From: Candidatus Chloroploca sp. Khr17
GTDB lineage: Bacteria; Chloroflexota; Chloroflexia; Chloroflexales; Chloroflexaceae
Reading direction: 5' to 3'
Assembly: GCF_004138165.1 (NCBI RefSeq)
Contig: NZ_RYFF01000002.1
Span: 203,475-267,474 of the forward strand
Length of the DNA: 64,000 bases
In this document: piece by piece, positions 1-7,249 of the stretch
How the letters are laid out: each line of letters begins with the position of its first letter
Position numbering within the stretch: the first letter of the stretch is position 1
Translations under genes and position numbers: made by a program
Notes under the pieces: generated by a model
The model's input: the letters and a program-made list of their open reading frames with translations, nothing else
The model's database searches: none
What the model was told of the DNA's origin: nothing

Positions 1-2
1 AG

Positions 3-614
3 TTGTTGAGTCTGGTTGATCTCAGCAGCAAACGCACGGCGTATGTGCAGACGCTCTCGCGGGGGATGCAGCAGCGGCTGTGCCTGGCGCATGCGCTGGT
101 GCATAATCCACCGGTTCTGTTGCTTGATGAGCCAGCCAGTGGCCTTGATCCGCGGGCACGCGTCGAACTGCGTGAGTTGTTGCGTACCTTGCGTGAAATG
201 GACAAAACCGTGGTGCTGAGTTCGCATATTCTCAGCGAACTGGCCGAAATCTGTACCGAAATTGGCATCATCGAAAGTGGCAAAATGGTGATCAGTGGGC
301 CTGTTGACGAAGTTCGTCGCCAGTTGCAAGGTGGTGCGCAGTTGCGGATCCGCGTGCTGCACAGTGTTGAACAGGCCGAAATTGTTTTGCGCGGACTCGT
401 CGGCACGGCAAGTGAAACGTTGCCACATGTGCGGAATGTGCGGCTTGCGCCAACCGAGGAACGAACCCTGATCATCGAACTTGACGAAGCTGATGAGACG
501 TTGCAGACGCGCCTGCTGCACTATTTGATTGGTCAGGGCCTGGCGATCAGTGAATTCCGTGCTCAGGCCGAGAATCTGGAAGAACTCTTTTTACGTCTGA
601 CTGCGGGTGAGTAG
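3..614 (+). CDS. ABC transporter ATP-binding protein (5'-truncated by window edge)
   Basis: C-terminal part of an ABC ATPase; the reading frame is open to the left edge, so the Walker A region lies outside the window. Visible motifs are the signature region LSRGMQQRLCLAHAL, Walker B with the catalytic Glu (VLLLDEPASGLDP) and the switch His (LSSHIL). The C-terminal ~90 residues after the ATPase core resemble the accessory domain of CcmA/NatA-type exporters. It probably energises the ABC-2 permease encoded downstream at 871, although a terminator-like hairpin and a palindromic repeat separate the two genes. Substrate unknown. Confidence 0.9.
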   Translation: MLSLVDLSSKRTAYVQTLSRGMQQRLCLAHALVHNPPVLLLDEPASGLDPRARVELRELLRTLREMDKTVVLSSHILSELAEICTEIGIIESGKMVISGPVDEVRRQLQGGAQLRIRVLHSVEQAEIVLRGLVGTASETLPHVRNVRLAPTEERTLIIELDEADETLQTRLLHYLIGQGLAISEFRAQAENLEELFLRLTAGE

Positions 615-696
615 CTGGTGCATGCCATGTTCTGATGATTTAACGCAAAGACATGGTTTCAGGGTGTTGTACCGTTTACGTTCATCGGAGTGCCGA

Positions 697-733
697 CATC
701 AGTCGGCTTCCATTTCAGCCGACTGATGGTTTT
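697..733 (+). terminator. Intrinsic terminator after ABC ATPase
   Basis: Perfect 11-bp inverted repeat (CATCAGTCGGC at 697-707, GCCGACTGATG at 718-728) followed by GTTTTT. It lies about 85 nt after the ATPase stop, so the permease at 871 may need its own promoter or read-through. Confidence 0.6.
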
Positions 734-768
734 TCAGTACATAATCCGGTATGCGTGACACGGGCGAA

Positions 769-797
769 CCCTCACAGGTCTCGCAGACCTGTGAGGG
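769..797. repeat. Palindromic repeat, CCTCACAGGTCT family
   Basis: Perfect 13-bp arms CCCTCACAGGTCT / AGACCTGTGAGGG around a 3-nt loop (CGC). The same core recurs at 43101-43156, and a degenerate copy lies at 59247-59261. No T-tract follows, so it looks like a dispersed palindromic repeat and not a terminator. The rest of 615-870 shows no gene. Confidence 0.6.
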
Positions 798-870
798 CTG
801 GTCGAGCGGATTCATTTCTGGAAGACCATACGTCGGCACTTCGAGGCGAGGGTAAAGAGGTGAGGCGCGG

Positions 871-1923
871 ATGCGAGCATGGCATGTTCAACTGAACCCG
901 ATCATTGTCAAAGAGGTGCGCACCCGGATGCGGGGCATGCGTCCGTATCTGATCTTGACGGGATTTCTGGTGTTGCTGGCGCTGACCGGGTTGGGCATCT
1001 ATCAACTGATGTTGCAGCAAGCGCGTTTTGGGGGGACAGTGCTGAGTGCGCAGGTTGGACAAGCGCTCTTCCGTGGGCTCAGTTTTGTGGAATTGCTCTT
1101 GATTATTATGTTGGCTCCGGCCTTGACGAGCGCGACGATCAGCAGTGAGCGGGAGCAACTTACCTACGATATGCTCATGGCTACCCCGCTGCGCCCGGGG
1201 CAACTCCTCTGGGGCAAGTTGCTTGCCGCCTTGAGTTACCTCTTTTTGCTCATTTTTGCTTCGCTTCCAGTCTTTAGCATTGTACTCGTCTTTGGCGGGG
1301 TGGAACCGCGGGCGTTGGTCAAGACGGTGGCGCTTTTGCTGGTAACGACGGTTACCTTTGGCGCGATCGGGCTCTTTTGTTCGAGCCTTTTTCGGCGTAC
1401 GGCCCGGGCAACGACGGTTGCCTATCTGCTGGTCGTGCTCTTGATTGGTATTCCGCTGCTCATCGGTGCCGTGTGGGGCCAGTTCAGTAACCCACCGGGG
1501 CAACCACCGCCCCCAATGCTCTACTATCTAAACCCACTCAGTGCGCTCTTTGCGGTGACAACGATTGAGCCGGGGGTGATCGAAGGTGGCTTTGATCCAG
1601 GGATGATGCCGTTTATTGCTTTTGACTTTTCGACCGGGGGCTTGCCCTTTTTGCACCTCTTGAGCTCGGGGGTAATCTTTTACGGCCCGGCTGGCGTGGT
1701 CGTCATACCGATCTATCGGGCGACCCTGATTGGCTATAGCCTGATGACGGTGTTGCTCTGCTGGATGAGTGCGCACCTCGTCTTGCCGCATCGCCGCTGG
1801 CAACTGCGCTGGACTGATCTTGGTTTTGCTTTGCTGCTGATAGGGCTTGTGGTGATTGCGTATCTTACCTATGGATGGTGGTATCTTGTGCCGCCACCGT
1901 TGGTAATGGGGCCAGCGGGATGA
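871..1923 (+). CDS. ABC-2 type transporter permease
   Basis: 350-residue integral membrane protein. The short cytoplasmic N-terminus (NPIIVKEVRTRMRGMRP) followed by a hydrophobic segment at about residues 28-47 is typical of ABC-2 permeases. Further membrane segments follow at roughly 68-90, 113-140, 148-170, 180-200 and two near the C-terminus; the segment ISSEREQLTYDMLMATPL is a family hallmark. It most likely pairs with the ATPase encoded upstream as an exporter. The 257-nt spacer is unusually long for such a pair. Transported substrate cannot be told from sequence. Confidence 0.85.
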   Translation: MRAWHVQLNPIIVKEVRTRMRGMRPYLILTGFLVLLALTGLGIYQLMLQQARFGGTVLSAQVGQALFRGLSFVELLLIIMLAPALTSATISSEREQLTYDMLMATPLRPGQLLWGKLLAALSYLFLLIFASLPVFSIVLVFGGVEPRALVKTVALLLVTTVTFGAIGLFCSSLFRRTARATTVAYLLVVLLIGIPLLIGAVWGQFSNPPGQPPPPMLYYLNPLSALFAVTTIEPGVIEGGFDPGMMPFIAFDFSTGGLPFLHLLSSGVIFYGPAGVVVIPIYRATLIGYSLMTVLLCWMSAHLVLPHRRWQLRWTDLGFALLLIGLVVIAYLTYGWWYLVPPPLVMGPAG

Positions 1924-1944
1924 AGAGGGATTTGAGGGAGGAAA

Positions 1945-1967
1945 GAAGGCCAGCTAAACTGGCCTTC
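1945..1967. terminator. Bidirectional terminator between ABC permease and lexA
   Basis: GAAGGCCAG (1945-1953) and CTGGCCTTC (1959-1967) around loop CTAAA, with the flanks GAGGGAGGAAA / CTTCCTCTCTC also partly pairing. It sits in the 68-nt gap between two convergent genes. The GCCAG/CTGGC core recurs in many hairpins of this window. Confidence 0.7.
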
Positions 1968-1991
1968 CTTCCTCTCTCAAGCCGCTGTGGT

Positions 1992-2651
1992 CTATTCGAC
2001 GCTACGGATCACACCGACCACGCGCCCCTGAATATGCAGATTATCAGGCGTCGTAAAGATCGGCTCCATCGTCACATTGGCTGGTTGCAAGCGGATACGT
2101 TCACCCTCGTGGTAGAACTTCTTGAGGGTGACCGCATTTTCGTCGACAAGGCGAGCGACGACGGTCTGCCCATTATCGGCGGTCTCTTGATAGCGCAAGA
2201 GCACGATATCGCCGTCGCCGATCAGCGCATCAACCATTGAATACCCACGTACCTTGAGGGCATAGACATCACGCAATTTGTCGGCTGAACCCAGTTCAGC
2301 GGGAACCTCGATTTGTTCAGCATCTTCGACATTGATCGCTTCAGGGTCGGGCAAGGGTGAACCGGCGGTAATCATCCCGAGCATTGGTACCGTAAAGCTG
2401 TGTGACGTTAGTGCAGTCTGATTAAGAACCATGCCTGGAATGCTGATGCCGCGGGAAATTTTGCCATCGCGGGAAATTTTGCCTTTCTCTTCCAGGATGC
2501 GCAGATTGTAGGCGACAACTGACGTTGAACTGATCCCGAGGTCATTCTGAATGTCACGAATTGCCGGCGGATAGTTGTTCTTTCTGACAAAGTCCTTGAT
2601 GTAGTTCAGGATTTTCTCCTGGCGTACGGAAAGCCCATTTGAAGACCGCAT
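1992..2651 (-). CDS. lexA: LexA repressor (SOS response transcriptional repressor, self-cleaving)
   Basis: 219 residues. N-terminal winged helix: LSVRQEKILNYIKDFV, then NYPPAIRDIQNDLG and the recognition helix STSVVAYNLRILEEKG. C-terminal peptidase S24 domain: cleavage site Ala96-Gly97 in MLGMITAGSPLPD, nucleophile Ser138 (RGYSMVD) and general base Lys177 (AVTLKKF). I chose the ATG at 2651 because it has an AAAGGA ribosome site and begins just before the DNA-binding domain; the frame stays open upstream for 96 more codons that look non-coding. It represses DNA-damage genes until RecA-stimulated self-cleavage. Its own promoter carries a candidate operator; ruvB (36079) is a plausible regulon member. 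Confidence 0.95.
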   Translation of the reverse strand: MRSSNGLSVRQEKILNYIKDFVRKNNYPPAIRDIQNDLGISSTSVVAYNLRILEEKGKISRDGKISRGISIPGMVLNQTALTSHSFTVPMLGMITAGSPLPDPEAINVEDAEQIEVPAELGSADKLRDVYALKVRGYSMVDALIGDGDIVLLRYQETADNGQTVVARLVDENAVTLKKFYHEGERIRLQPANVTMEPIFTTPDNLHIQGRVVGVIRSVE

Positions 2652-2756
2652 ATGCCCTGTCCTTTCTTCAGACCGCAGCCCAGACAGGGGGCCAACGGCA
2701 GTATGGATGCATTGTTCAATCGTCGACCTTAACACGATAGAACGTATGTAGGATGT

Positions 2757-2786
2757 ATTATAGCAAGCAAACACTTGTGCTGTCAA
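2757..2786 (-). promoter_or_regulatory. lexA promoter
   Basis: On the minus strand TTGACA (2786-2781), an 18-nt spacer, and TATAAT (2762-2757) preceded by TGC, i.e. an extended -10. It leaves a 5' leader of about 100 nt before the ATG at 2651. Confidence 0.75.
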
Positions 2787-2792
2787 GTGTTT
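2769..2792. promoter_or_regulatory. Candidate operator in the lexA / ROK kinase divergent region
   Basis: Perfect 9-bp inverted repeat AAACACTTG-N6-CAAGTGTTT overlapping the lexA -35 box, and lying just upstream of the -10 of the divergent ROK gene. Its position suits a repressor site (LexA autoregulation or another regulator). A second partial dyad GAACGTATGTAG lies at 2740-2751, just downstream of the lexA -10. Confidence 0.5.
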
Positions 2793-2815
2793 TCTCCACA
2801 GAGAGTCAATCAGCG

Positions 2816-2824
2816 TGCTATAAT
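2816..2824 (+). promoter_or_regulatory. Extended -10 promoter of ROK kinase gene
   Basis: TGCTATAAT directly upstream of the ATG at 2832. Initiation at the usual distance would fall at or next to the start codon, so the mRNA could be leaderless or nearly so. No clear -35. Confidence 0.5.
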
Positions 2825-2831
2825 CGAAGGT

Positions 2832-3764
2832 ATGGACTACGTAATTGCAGTTGATATTGGGGGAACCCAACTCCGTGCTGCGCTTGTGACGCTCACGGGT
2901 GAGATTGTTGCGTCTGAGCGTACCGCGACGCTGGTGCATGAAGGTGCCGAGGCAGTTCTGGGGCGTGTCCTGAAGCTGATTGAACTGGTGCGGGCCGTGG
3001 TTCTGCCCAATGATCGGTTGTTGGGTCTGGGCATTGGTGCACCGGGCCCGCTTGATCCTGTCACCGGGATGATCTATTCGCCGCCGAACATGCCGGGGTG
3101 GGATGCCTTCCCGTTGCGTGATCGGGTTGCCGCAGCGACGGGCTTGTCTGTCACCCTTGGCAATGATGCCAATGTGGCTGCCCTGGGCGAGTGGCGGTTT
3201 GGACGTGGCCGAGGGCTACGCCACCTGGTTTATCTGACGGTGAGTACAGGGATAGGTGGCGGCATTATCGTTGATGGTCAATTGTTGCTTGGGCGCCTAG
3301 GGGCTGCTGGGGAACCAGGTTTTTTGATTGTGGATCAGGCGACCGGGGCGATCTGGGAAGATCTCGCTTCGGGGACAGCCCTTGGCCGTGAGGCGGCCCT
3401 GCAGATGCCCCACTATCCCGATAGTGCCCTGCACAAACTGGCGACACCGGCGACGGTCACGGCCGCCGAGGTCTCTCTGGCGGCGCAGCAAGGCGATCAG
3501 TTGGCCCGGCAGTTAATGCAGCGTGAAGCTCATCTGCTGGGCATGGGTTTTGCCTCGATGCTGCATCTCTTCAGTCCTGAAATTCTTTTGGTAGGGGGAA
3601 GCGTCATTCTGCACAATCCAGCCTTGCTGGAGACCGCTCGGGAAGTGGCGTATGCCAATGTACGGGTTCCACTCTATCGTGAGGTGCCCATTCTTGCGGC
3701 TTCCTTAGGCGATCAAGTCGGGTTGCTTGGTGCCGCTGCCCTTGCGTTGCAGTGCATAGAGTAG
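2832..3764 (+). CDS. ROK family sugar kinase (glucokinase-like)
   Basis: 310 residues. N-terminal phosphate-binding motif YVIAVDIGGTQLRAAL, sugar-binding GAPGPLDPVTGMI and NDANVAALGEW, and the second phosphate motif LTVSTGIGGGIIVDG. It probably phosphorylates glucose or another hexose with ATP in the cytoplasm. Oddity: the usual zinc-binding His and CxCGxxGCxE cluster of ROK proteins is missing; the segment reads GEPGFLIVDQATGAIWEDLA (E161, F164 where His is expected). It may therefore be a zinc-free subgroup. Start chosen at ATG 2832, since the frame upstream overlaps the lexA promoter. The next gene follows after 9 nt, so the two are probably cotranscribed. Confidence 0.85.
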   Translation: MDYVIAVDIGGTQLRAALVTLTGEIVASERTATLVHEGAEAVLGRVLKLIELVRAVVLPNDRLLGLGIGAPGPLDPVTGMIYSPPNMPGWDAFPLRDRVAAATGLSVTLGNDANVAALGEWRFGRGRGLRHLVYLTVSTGIGGGIIVDGQLLLGRLGAAGEPGFLIVDQATGAIWEDLASGTALGREAALQMPHYPDSALHKLATPATVTAAEVSLAAQQGDQLARQLMQREAHLLGMGFASMLHLFSPEILLVGGSVILHNPALLETAREVAYANVRVPLYREVPILAASLGDQVGLLGAAALALQCIE

Positions 3765-3773
3765 ATAAACATT

Positions 3774-5186
3774 ATGCAAACAGCTGATTCAGGTCTTGCC
3801 TTACGCCAGGCTGCTCAACAGCGGACGCTGAGCATTGCCTGGGCAAGCCTGCTCTTCTTTTTTGCCCTTTTTGTCGGATTGCTGACATGGGCAGGGTTGA
3901 CCATACGGAATGTGTATCAAGAGGCAACGCTCACCGGTGAAGCGACGCTGATTGTGCGTGGTCCGGCTGAGTCGTTGAGTTGGCGCCCGGCGCAGCGTAC
4001 GATCTATCAGGGTGCGCCTGATGGGTTGATGTTGGCTGAGGGCGACAGTGTGCGTACGACGGCGACGGCCGGTTATGGTCAGGTAGCGACGATCAAGCTT
4101 TTTGATGCGAGCCAGTTTGATCTGTGGACGGGAACTGAACTGACCCTTGAGACGATGGAGTTTAGTCGGTGGAGCCAGGATCATTTTCGCGTGGTGATGC
4201 GGCAGAATAGTGGCTACATCCGCTACGATCTGGCCGAAGCTCAGCCGTATGACCATGTCCAGTTCCAGGTTCATGTTGGCGATGCGGTGATCGAGTTGAC
4301 GCCGGGGGGCAGTTACAGTGTCGAGTTGCGGCCCCCGGCACGCTCGGTGTTGCGGGTTGATCCCGGTCTTGCGCAGGAAGTTGACGTTGCGGTGCGCAGT
4401 GGTTCGGCCATGGTGATCGGGGTGGATGGCGAAGCGGTAAGCCTCGGTACTCGTGAACGAGTGACGATCGATGCGGCTGGTTACCCGGGGCTTGTGGTTC
4501 CGGCACGCTGGGATCTGGTACGGGACGGTGGTTTTAGCCAGTTTACCGAGGTGGAATACAATAATACCACGGTGACTGATCCAACACGACCACGTTCCGA
4601 GTACTGGCACGTCTATTCAGGGCCAGATCTGCCGCGTGAGAACCAGGGCTTCTTTCGGCTTGCGCAGACCTGTCGGCCCCCGATTGTCAATAACTTTTGT
4701 GCCCCCAACGAGCGACGGGTTGCCGCATGGTTTTATCGTGCGGGTGGGCAGACAAGTAGTTTCACCACCGGCATCAAGCAGGAACTGGGGACGCAGGGGC
4801 TGGGTGTGGACATCTCGGAGTTTCCCAGTTTGCGCCTATCGCTCTGGGTGCGGGTGCTCTATCAATCCTTGCCCGACACGGGTGATCGCGGCGTCGAATG
4901 CCCGGTGATGGTGCGGCTCATCGCGAAGCGGACGACCCCGGCTGATCCCGAAGAGCAGCGTGACTATTGTGTCTTTGTTGATGAAGATGCGGTTGCGCCG
5001 ATGGTGCGTGAGCCAGGGGTGACGTATTATCCTGTGCCATTAGCCGAGTGGGCTTTGATCAGTTTTGATCTGCGTGAGCAAGATAAACTGCCCGATTTTC
5101 GTTATTTGCGGAGCATCCAGATCTTTGCGCAGGGCCATGACTATGATTCACGAGTTACCGAGGTTTCACTTGTTGGTGAGCAATAG
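3774..5186 (+). CDS. Membrane-anchored FecR-domain-like protein, unknown function
   Basis: 470 residues. One strong transmembrane helix near residues 21-43 (IAWASLLFFFALFVGLLTWA) and a long extracytoplasmic C-terminal part. Residues ~60-210 look like a FecR-type all-beta domain: a graded parameter (EGDSVRTTATAGYGQVATI), then LFDASQFDLWTGTELTLE and a Val/Gly-rich strand pattern. The remaining ~230 residues form a second beta-rich region with Cys residues (LAQTCRPPIVNNFCAPNER). I cannot assign a function; such proteins often bind carbohydrate or act as extracytoplasmic sensors. It sits 9 nt after the ROK kinase and 3 nt before acpS, so an operon is likely. Confidence 0.6.
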   Translation: MQTADSGLALRQAAQQRTLSIAWASLLFFFALFVGLLTWAGLTIRNVYQEATLTGEATLIVRGPAESLSWRPAQRTIYQGAPDGLMLAEGDSVRTTATAGYGQVATIKLFDASQFDLWTGTELTLETMEFSRWSQDHFRVVMRQNSGYIRYDLAEAQPYDHVQFQVHVGDAVIELTPGGSYSVELRPPARSVLRVDPGLAQEVDVAVRSGSAMVIGVDGEAVSLGTRERVTIDAAGYPGLVVPARWDLVRDGGFSQFTEVEYNNTTVTDPTRPRSEYWHVYSGPDLPRENQGFFRLAQTCRPPIVNNFCAPNERRVAAWFYRAGGQTSSFTTGIKQELGTQGLGVDISEFPSLRLSLWVRVLYQSLPDTGDRGVECPVMVRLIAKRTTPADPEEQRDYCVFVDEDAVAPMVREPGVTYYPVPLAEWALISFDLREQDKLPDFRYLRSIQIFAQGHDYDSRVTEVSLVGEQ

Positions 5187-5189
5187 TTC

Positions 5190-5606
5190 ATGATTTATCA
5201 TGGCATTGATCTCGTAGAAGTCGGGCGTGTACGTGAAGCGGTTGAACAGTGGGGCGAGCGTTTCACGCAGCGGGTCTTTACCCCAGGCGAACTCGAAGAC
5301 TGTGGCCTCGCGACGCGAGCGCCACGCTTTGATTCGCTGGCGGCTCGCTGGGCGGCCAAAGAAGCTACGGTGAAAGCGCTTGGGCGTGGCTTTAGCGGCC
5401 TCGGGGCTGCCGAGGCGACGGTGCCGCTGTTGCATCTGCACGAGATCGAGGTTCGACGGGCTGATGATGGTCGGCCCCAGCTCGTGTTGCATGGCGCGGC
5501 CGCAGAGGCTGCGGCGGCTCTTGGTCTGGCCGAGTTGTCACTGAGCCTGACACATACGCGGGAGTATGCGATGGCGAGTGTGGTTGGATTGGCAGGCTTG
5601 CCGTGA
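5190..5606 (+). CDS. acpS: Holo-[acyl-carrier-protein] synthase
   Basis: 138 residues, normal length for AcpS. Transfers 4'-phosphopantetheine from CoA to the serine of apo-ACP, enabling fatty-acid synthesis. Both metal/CoA-binding signatures are present: GIDLVEVGRV near the N-terminus (Asp7) and RWAAKEATVKAL (Glu) around residues 53-64; the C-terminal LSLTHTREYAMASV strand is also typical. The stop overlaps the GTG start of the next gene by 4 nt (GTGA), implying translational coupling. Confidence 0.93.
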   Translation: MIYHGIDLVEVGRVREAVEQWGERFTQRVFTPGELEDCGLATRAPRFDSLAARWAAKEATVKALGRGFSGLGAAEATVPLLHLHEIEVRRADDGRPQLVLHGAAAEAAAALGLAELSLSLTHTREYAMASVVGLAGLP

Positions 5607-7249
5607 AAATTGTTGCTACAGCAGAAATGCGGCGGCTGGAACAGGCTGCGGTTGAGGCCGGCGGTACGTGGCAAGGCTTGATGGAGCATGCCGGCCTTGG
5701 GGTGGCCCGTGAAGCCTTGCGTTACCTTGGCGACCCCGCTGGCCGCCGGGTACTGGTGCTGGTTGGTCCTGGCAATAATGGTGGCGATGGCTTGGTGGTC
5801 GCCCGTCATTTGCACGATGCAGGTGCTGTCGTCGCGCTCTATCTCTGGCGGCGCCAGCGAGTTGAGGATGATGCCAACTGGCAGCAGTGCCGTCAAAGGG
5901 GGCTCATTGAGCACGAGGCTGCGCACGATCCTGAGTTGCATTGGCTCACGGTCGCCCTGGATGGTACCGAGATGGTGGTTGATGCGCTGCTTGGCATGGG
6001 TGCTTCGCGGCACCTCGATCCGAGTCTGGCAGCGATTGTTACGCGAGTCAATGCCGTACGCCGTCAGGCCAGTGTGACGGCTGGCCCGCATCCACTGGTT
6101 GTTGCGGTTGATCTTCCCACGGGCGTGCAAGCGGAGAGTGGTGCTATCCTCGGAACGGCACTCTATGCCGATCTCACGGTGGCGACCGGCTTGCCCAAAC
6201 CAGGGCTTTTTGCTTATCCCGGACGAATGTATCGAGGGCACCTTGCCCTGGCCGAGCTTGAAATTCCTACGCATGATTTGGAGGCGCTTATGAGCGATCT
6301 GCTGACCGCAGCCTATGCTCGATCGTTGTTACCGGAACGCCCACTCGACGCACACAAGGGAACCTTTGGCAATGTGATGGTGGTGGCTGGTTCACTTCGG
6401 TATCCTGGGGCGGCTTTTCTCGCCTGTGCTGGAGCGGCGCGTGCGGGGGCAGGGTTGGTGACCCTTGCCGGTGCTCGTACGGTGCTGGGAATGGCGGCGC
6501 GGCTCCCTGAGGTGACGGTGTTGCCGCTGGCTGAGGGTGATTGGGGGGCGTTGGGCCCTGCTGCGCTCGAAGAGTTTGGCAAAGAGGTAACTGGCTATAA
6601 GGCTCTGGTACTTGGCCCTGGACTTGGTCAGGCTGACTCGACCCGGGCTTTTGTGGAACGGGCCTTTGGCCTGGATACACCAAAAACAAAACCACGTGTT
6701 GGTTTTCTCGCCAGTAGTGCGGAAGAACAGCCTTCGACCGCAGTTCCTTCCCCGTCCTTACCTCTGACAGTGCTTGATGCCGATGGTCTTAATCTGCTGG
6801 CGACGATTGACGACTGGAGTGAGCGGTTGCCGAAAGAGCGTTTTGTTTTTACCCCGCACCCCGGAGAATTGCGTCGTTTGTTGAAGATAGAGAGCTTGCC
6901 CGAAGATCGGTTGGTTATCGTGCGTGAGGCTGCCGAGCATTGGGGGCAGGTCGTGGTGCTCAAGGGGGCAACCACGCTGATTGCAGCCCCGGATGGACGG
7001 GTACTTGTGCATGACGGGGCCAACCCGGCTCTCGCAACGGCGGGCACGGGCGATGTGTTGGCGGGGGTGATTGGTGGCCTGCTCGCGCAGGGGTTGGGTC
7101 TGTATGATGCCGCTGCGCTGGGTGTCTATCTGCACGGGGCCGCTGGCGCACGGGTGCGCGACGAATTGGGTGAGATGGGCACGTTGGCTGGCGATCTGTT
7201 GCCCGAGTTGCCACGGACGATCAAGGATCTACGTTATGCGCATGGTTGA
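5603..7249 (+). CDS. nnrD: Bifunctional NAD(P)H-hydrate epimerase / ADP-dependent NAD(P)H-hydrate dehydratase
   Basis: 548 residues; a YjeF-type fusion that repairs hydrated NADH and NADPH. N-terminal epimerase domain (about 1-215): VLVGPGNNGGDGLVVARHL, VVDALLGMG and VAVDLPTGVQAESG. C-terminal ribokinase-fold dehydratase (about 230-540): HKGTFGNVMVVAGS, LVLGPGLGQ, FTPHPGELRRLL, LKGATTLIAAPDGRVLVHD and the catalytic NPALATAGTGDVLAG. A ~30-residue low-complexity insertion (about 354-390, TPKTKPRVGFLASSAEEQPS...) separates the GPGLGQ helix from LTVLDADGLNLLA. GTG start, coupled to acpS by a 4-nt overlap; overlaps the next gene by 14 nt. Confidence 0.92.
   Translation: MKIVATAEMRRLEQAAVEAGGTWQGLMEHAGLGVAREALRYLGDPAGRRVLVLVGPGNNGGDGLVVARHLHDAGAVVALYLWRRQRVEDDANWQQCRQRGLIEHEAAHDPELHWLTVALDGTEMVVDALLGMGASRHLDPSLAAIVTRVNAVRRQASVTAGPHPLVVAVDLPTGVQAESGAILGTALYADLTVATGLPKPGLFAYPGRMYRGHLALAELEIPTHDLEALMSDLLTAAYARSLLPERPLDAHKGTFGNVMVVAGSLRYPGAAFLACAGAARAGAGLVTLAGARTVLGMAARLPEVTVLPLAEGDWGALGPAALEEFGKEVTGYKALVLGPGLGQADSTRAFVERAFGLDTPKTKPRVGFLASSAEEQPSTAVPSPSLPLTVLDADGLNLLATIDDWSERLPKERFVFTPHPGELRRLLKIESLPEDRLVIVREAAEHWGQVVVLKGATTLIAAPDGRVLVHDGANPALATAGTGDVLAGVIGGLLAQGLGLYDAAALGVYLHGAAGARVRDELGEMGTLAGDLLPELPRTIKDLRYAHG

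Noticed and set aside
772..1503. 243-codon minus-strand frame over the ABC permease
   Set aside because: Shadow of the permease; basic, Gln-rich, no motif.
2451..2483. Direct 15-bp duplication in lexA (GCGGGAAATTTTGCC twice, 18 nt apart)
   Set aside because: Looked like an insertion in the DNA-binding wing, but the wing has the normal LexA length, so it is not an added repeat.
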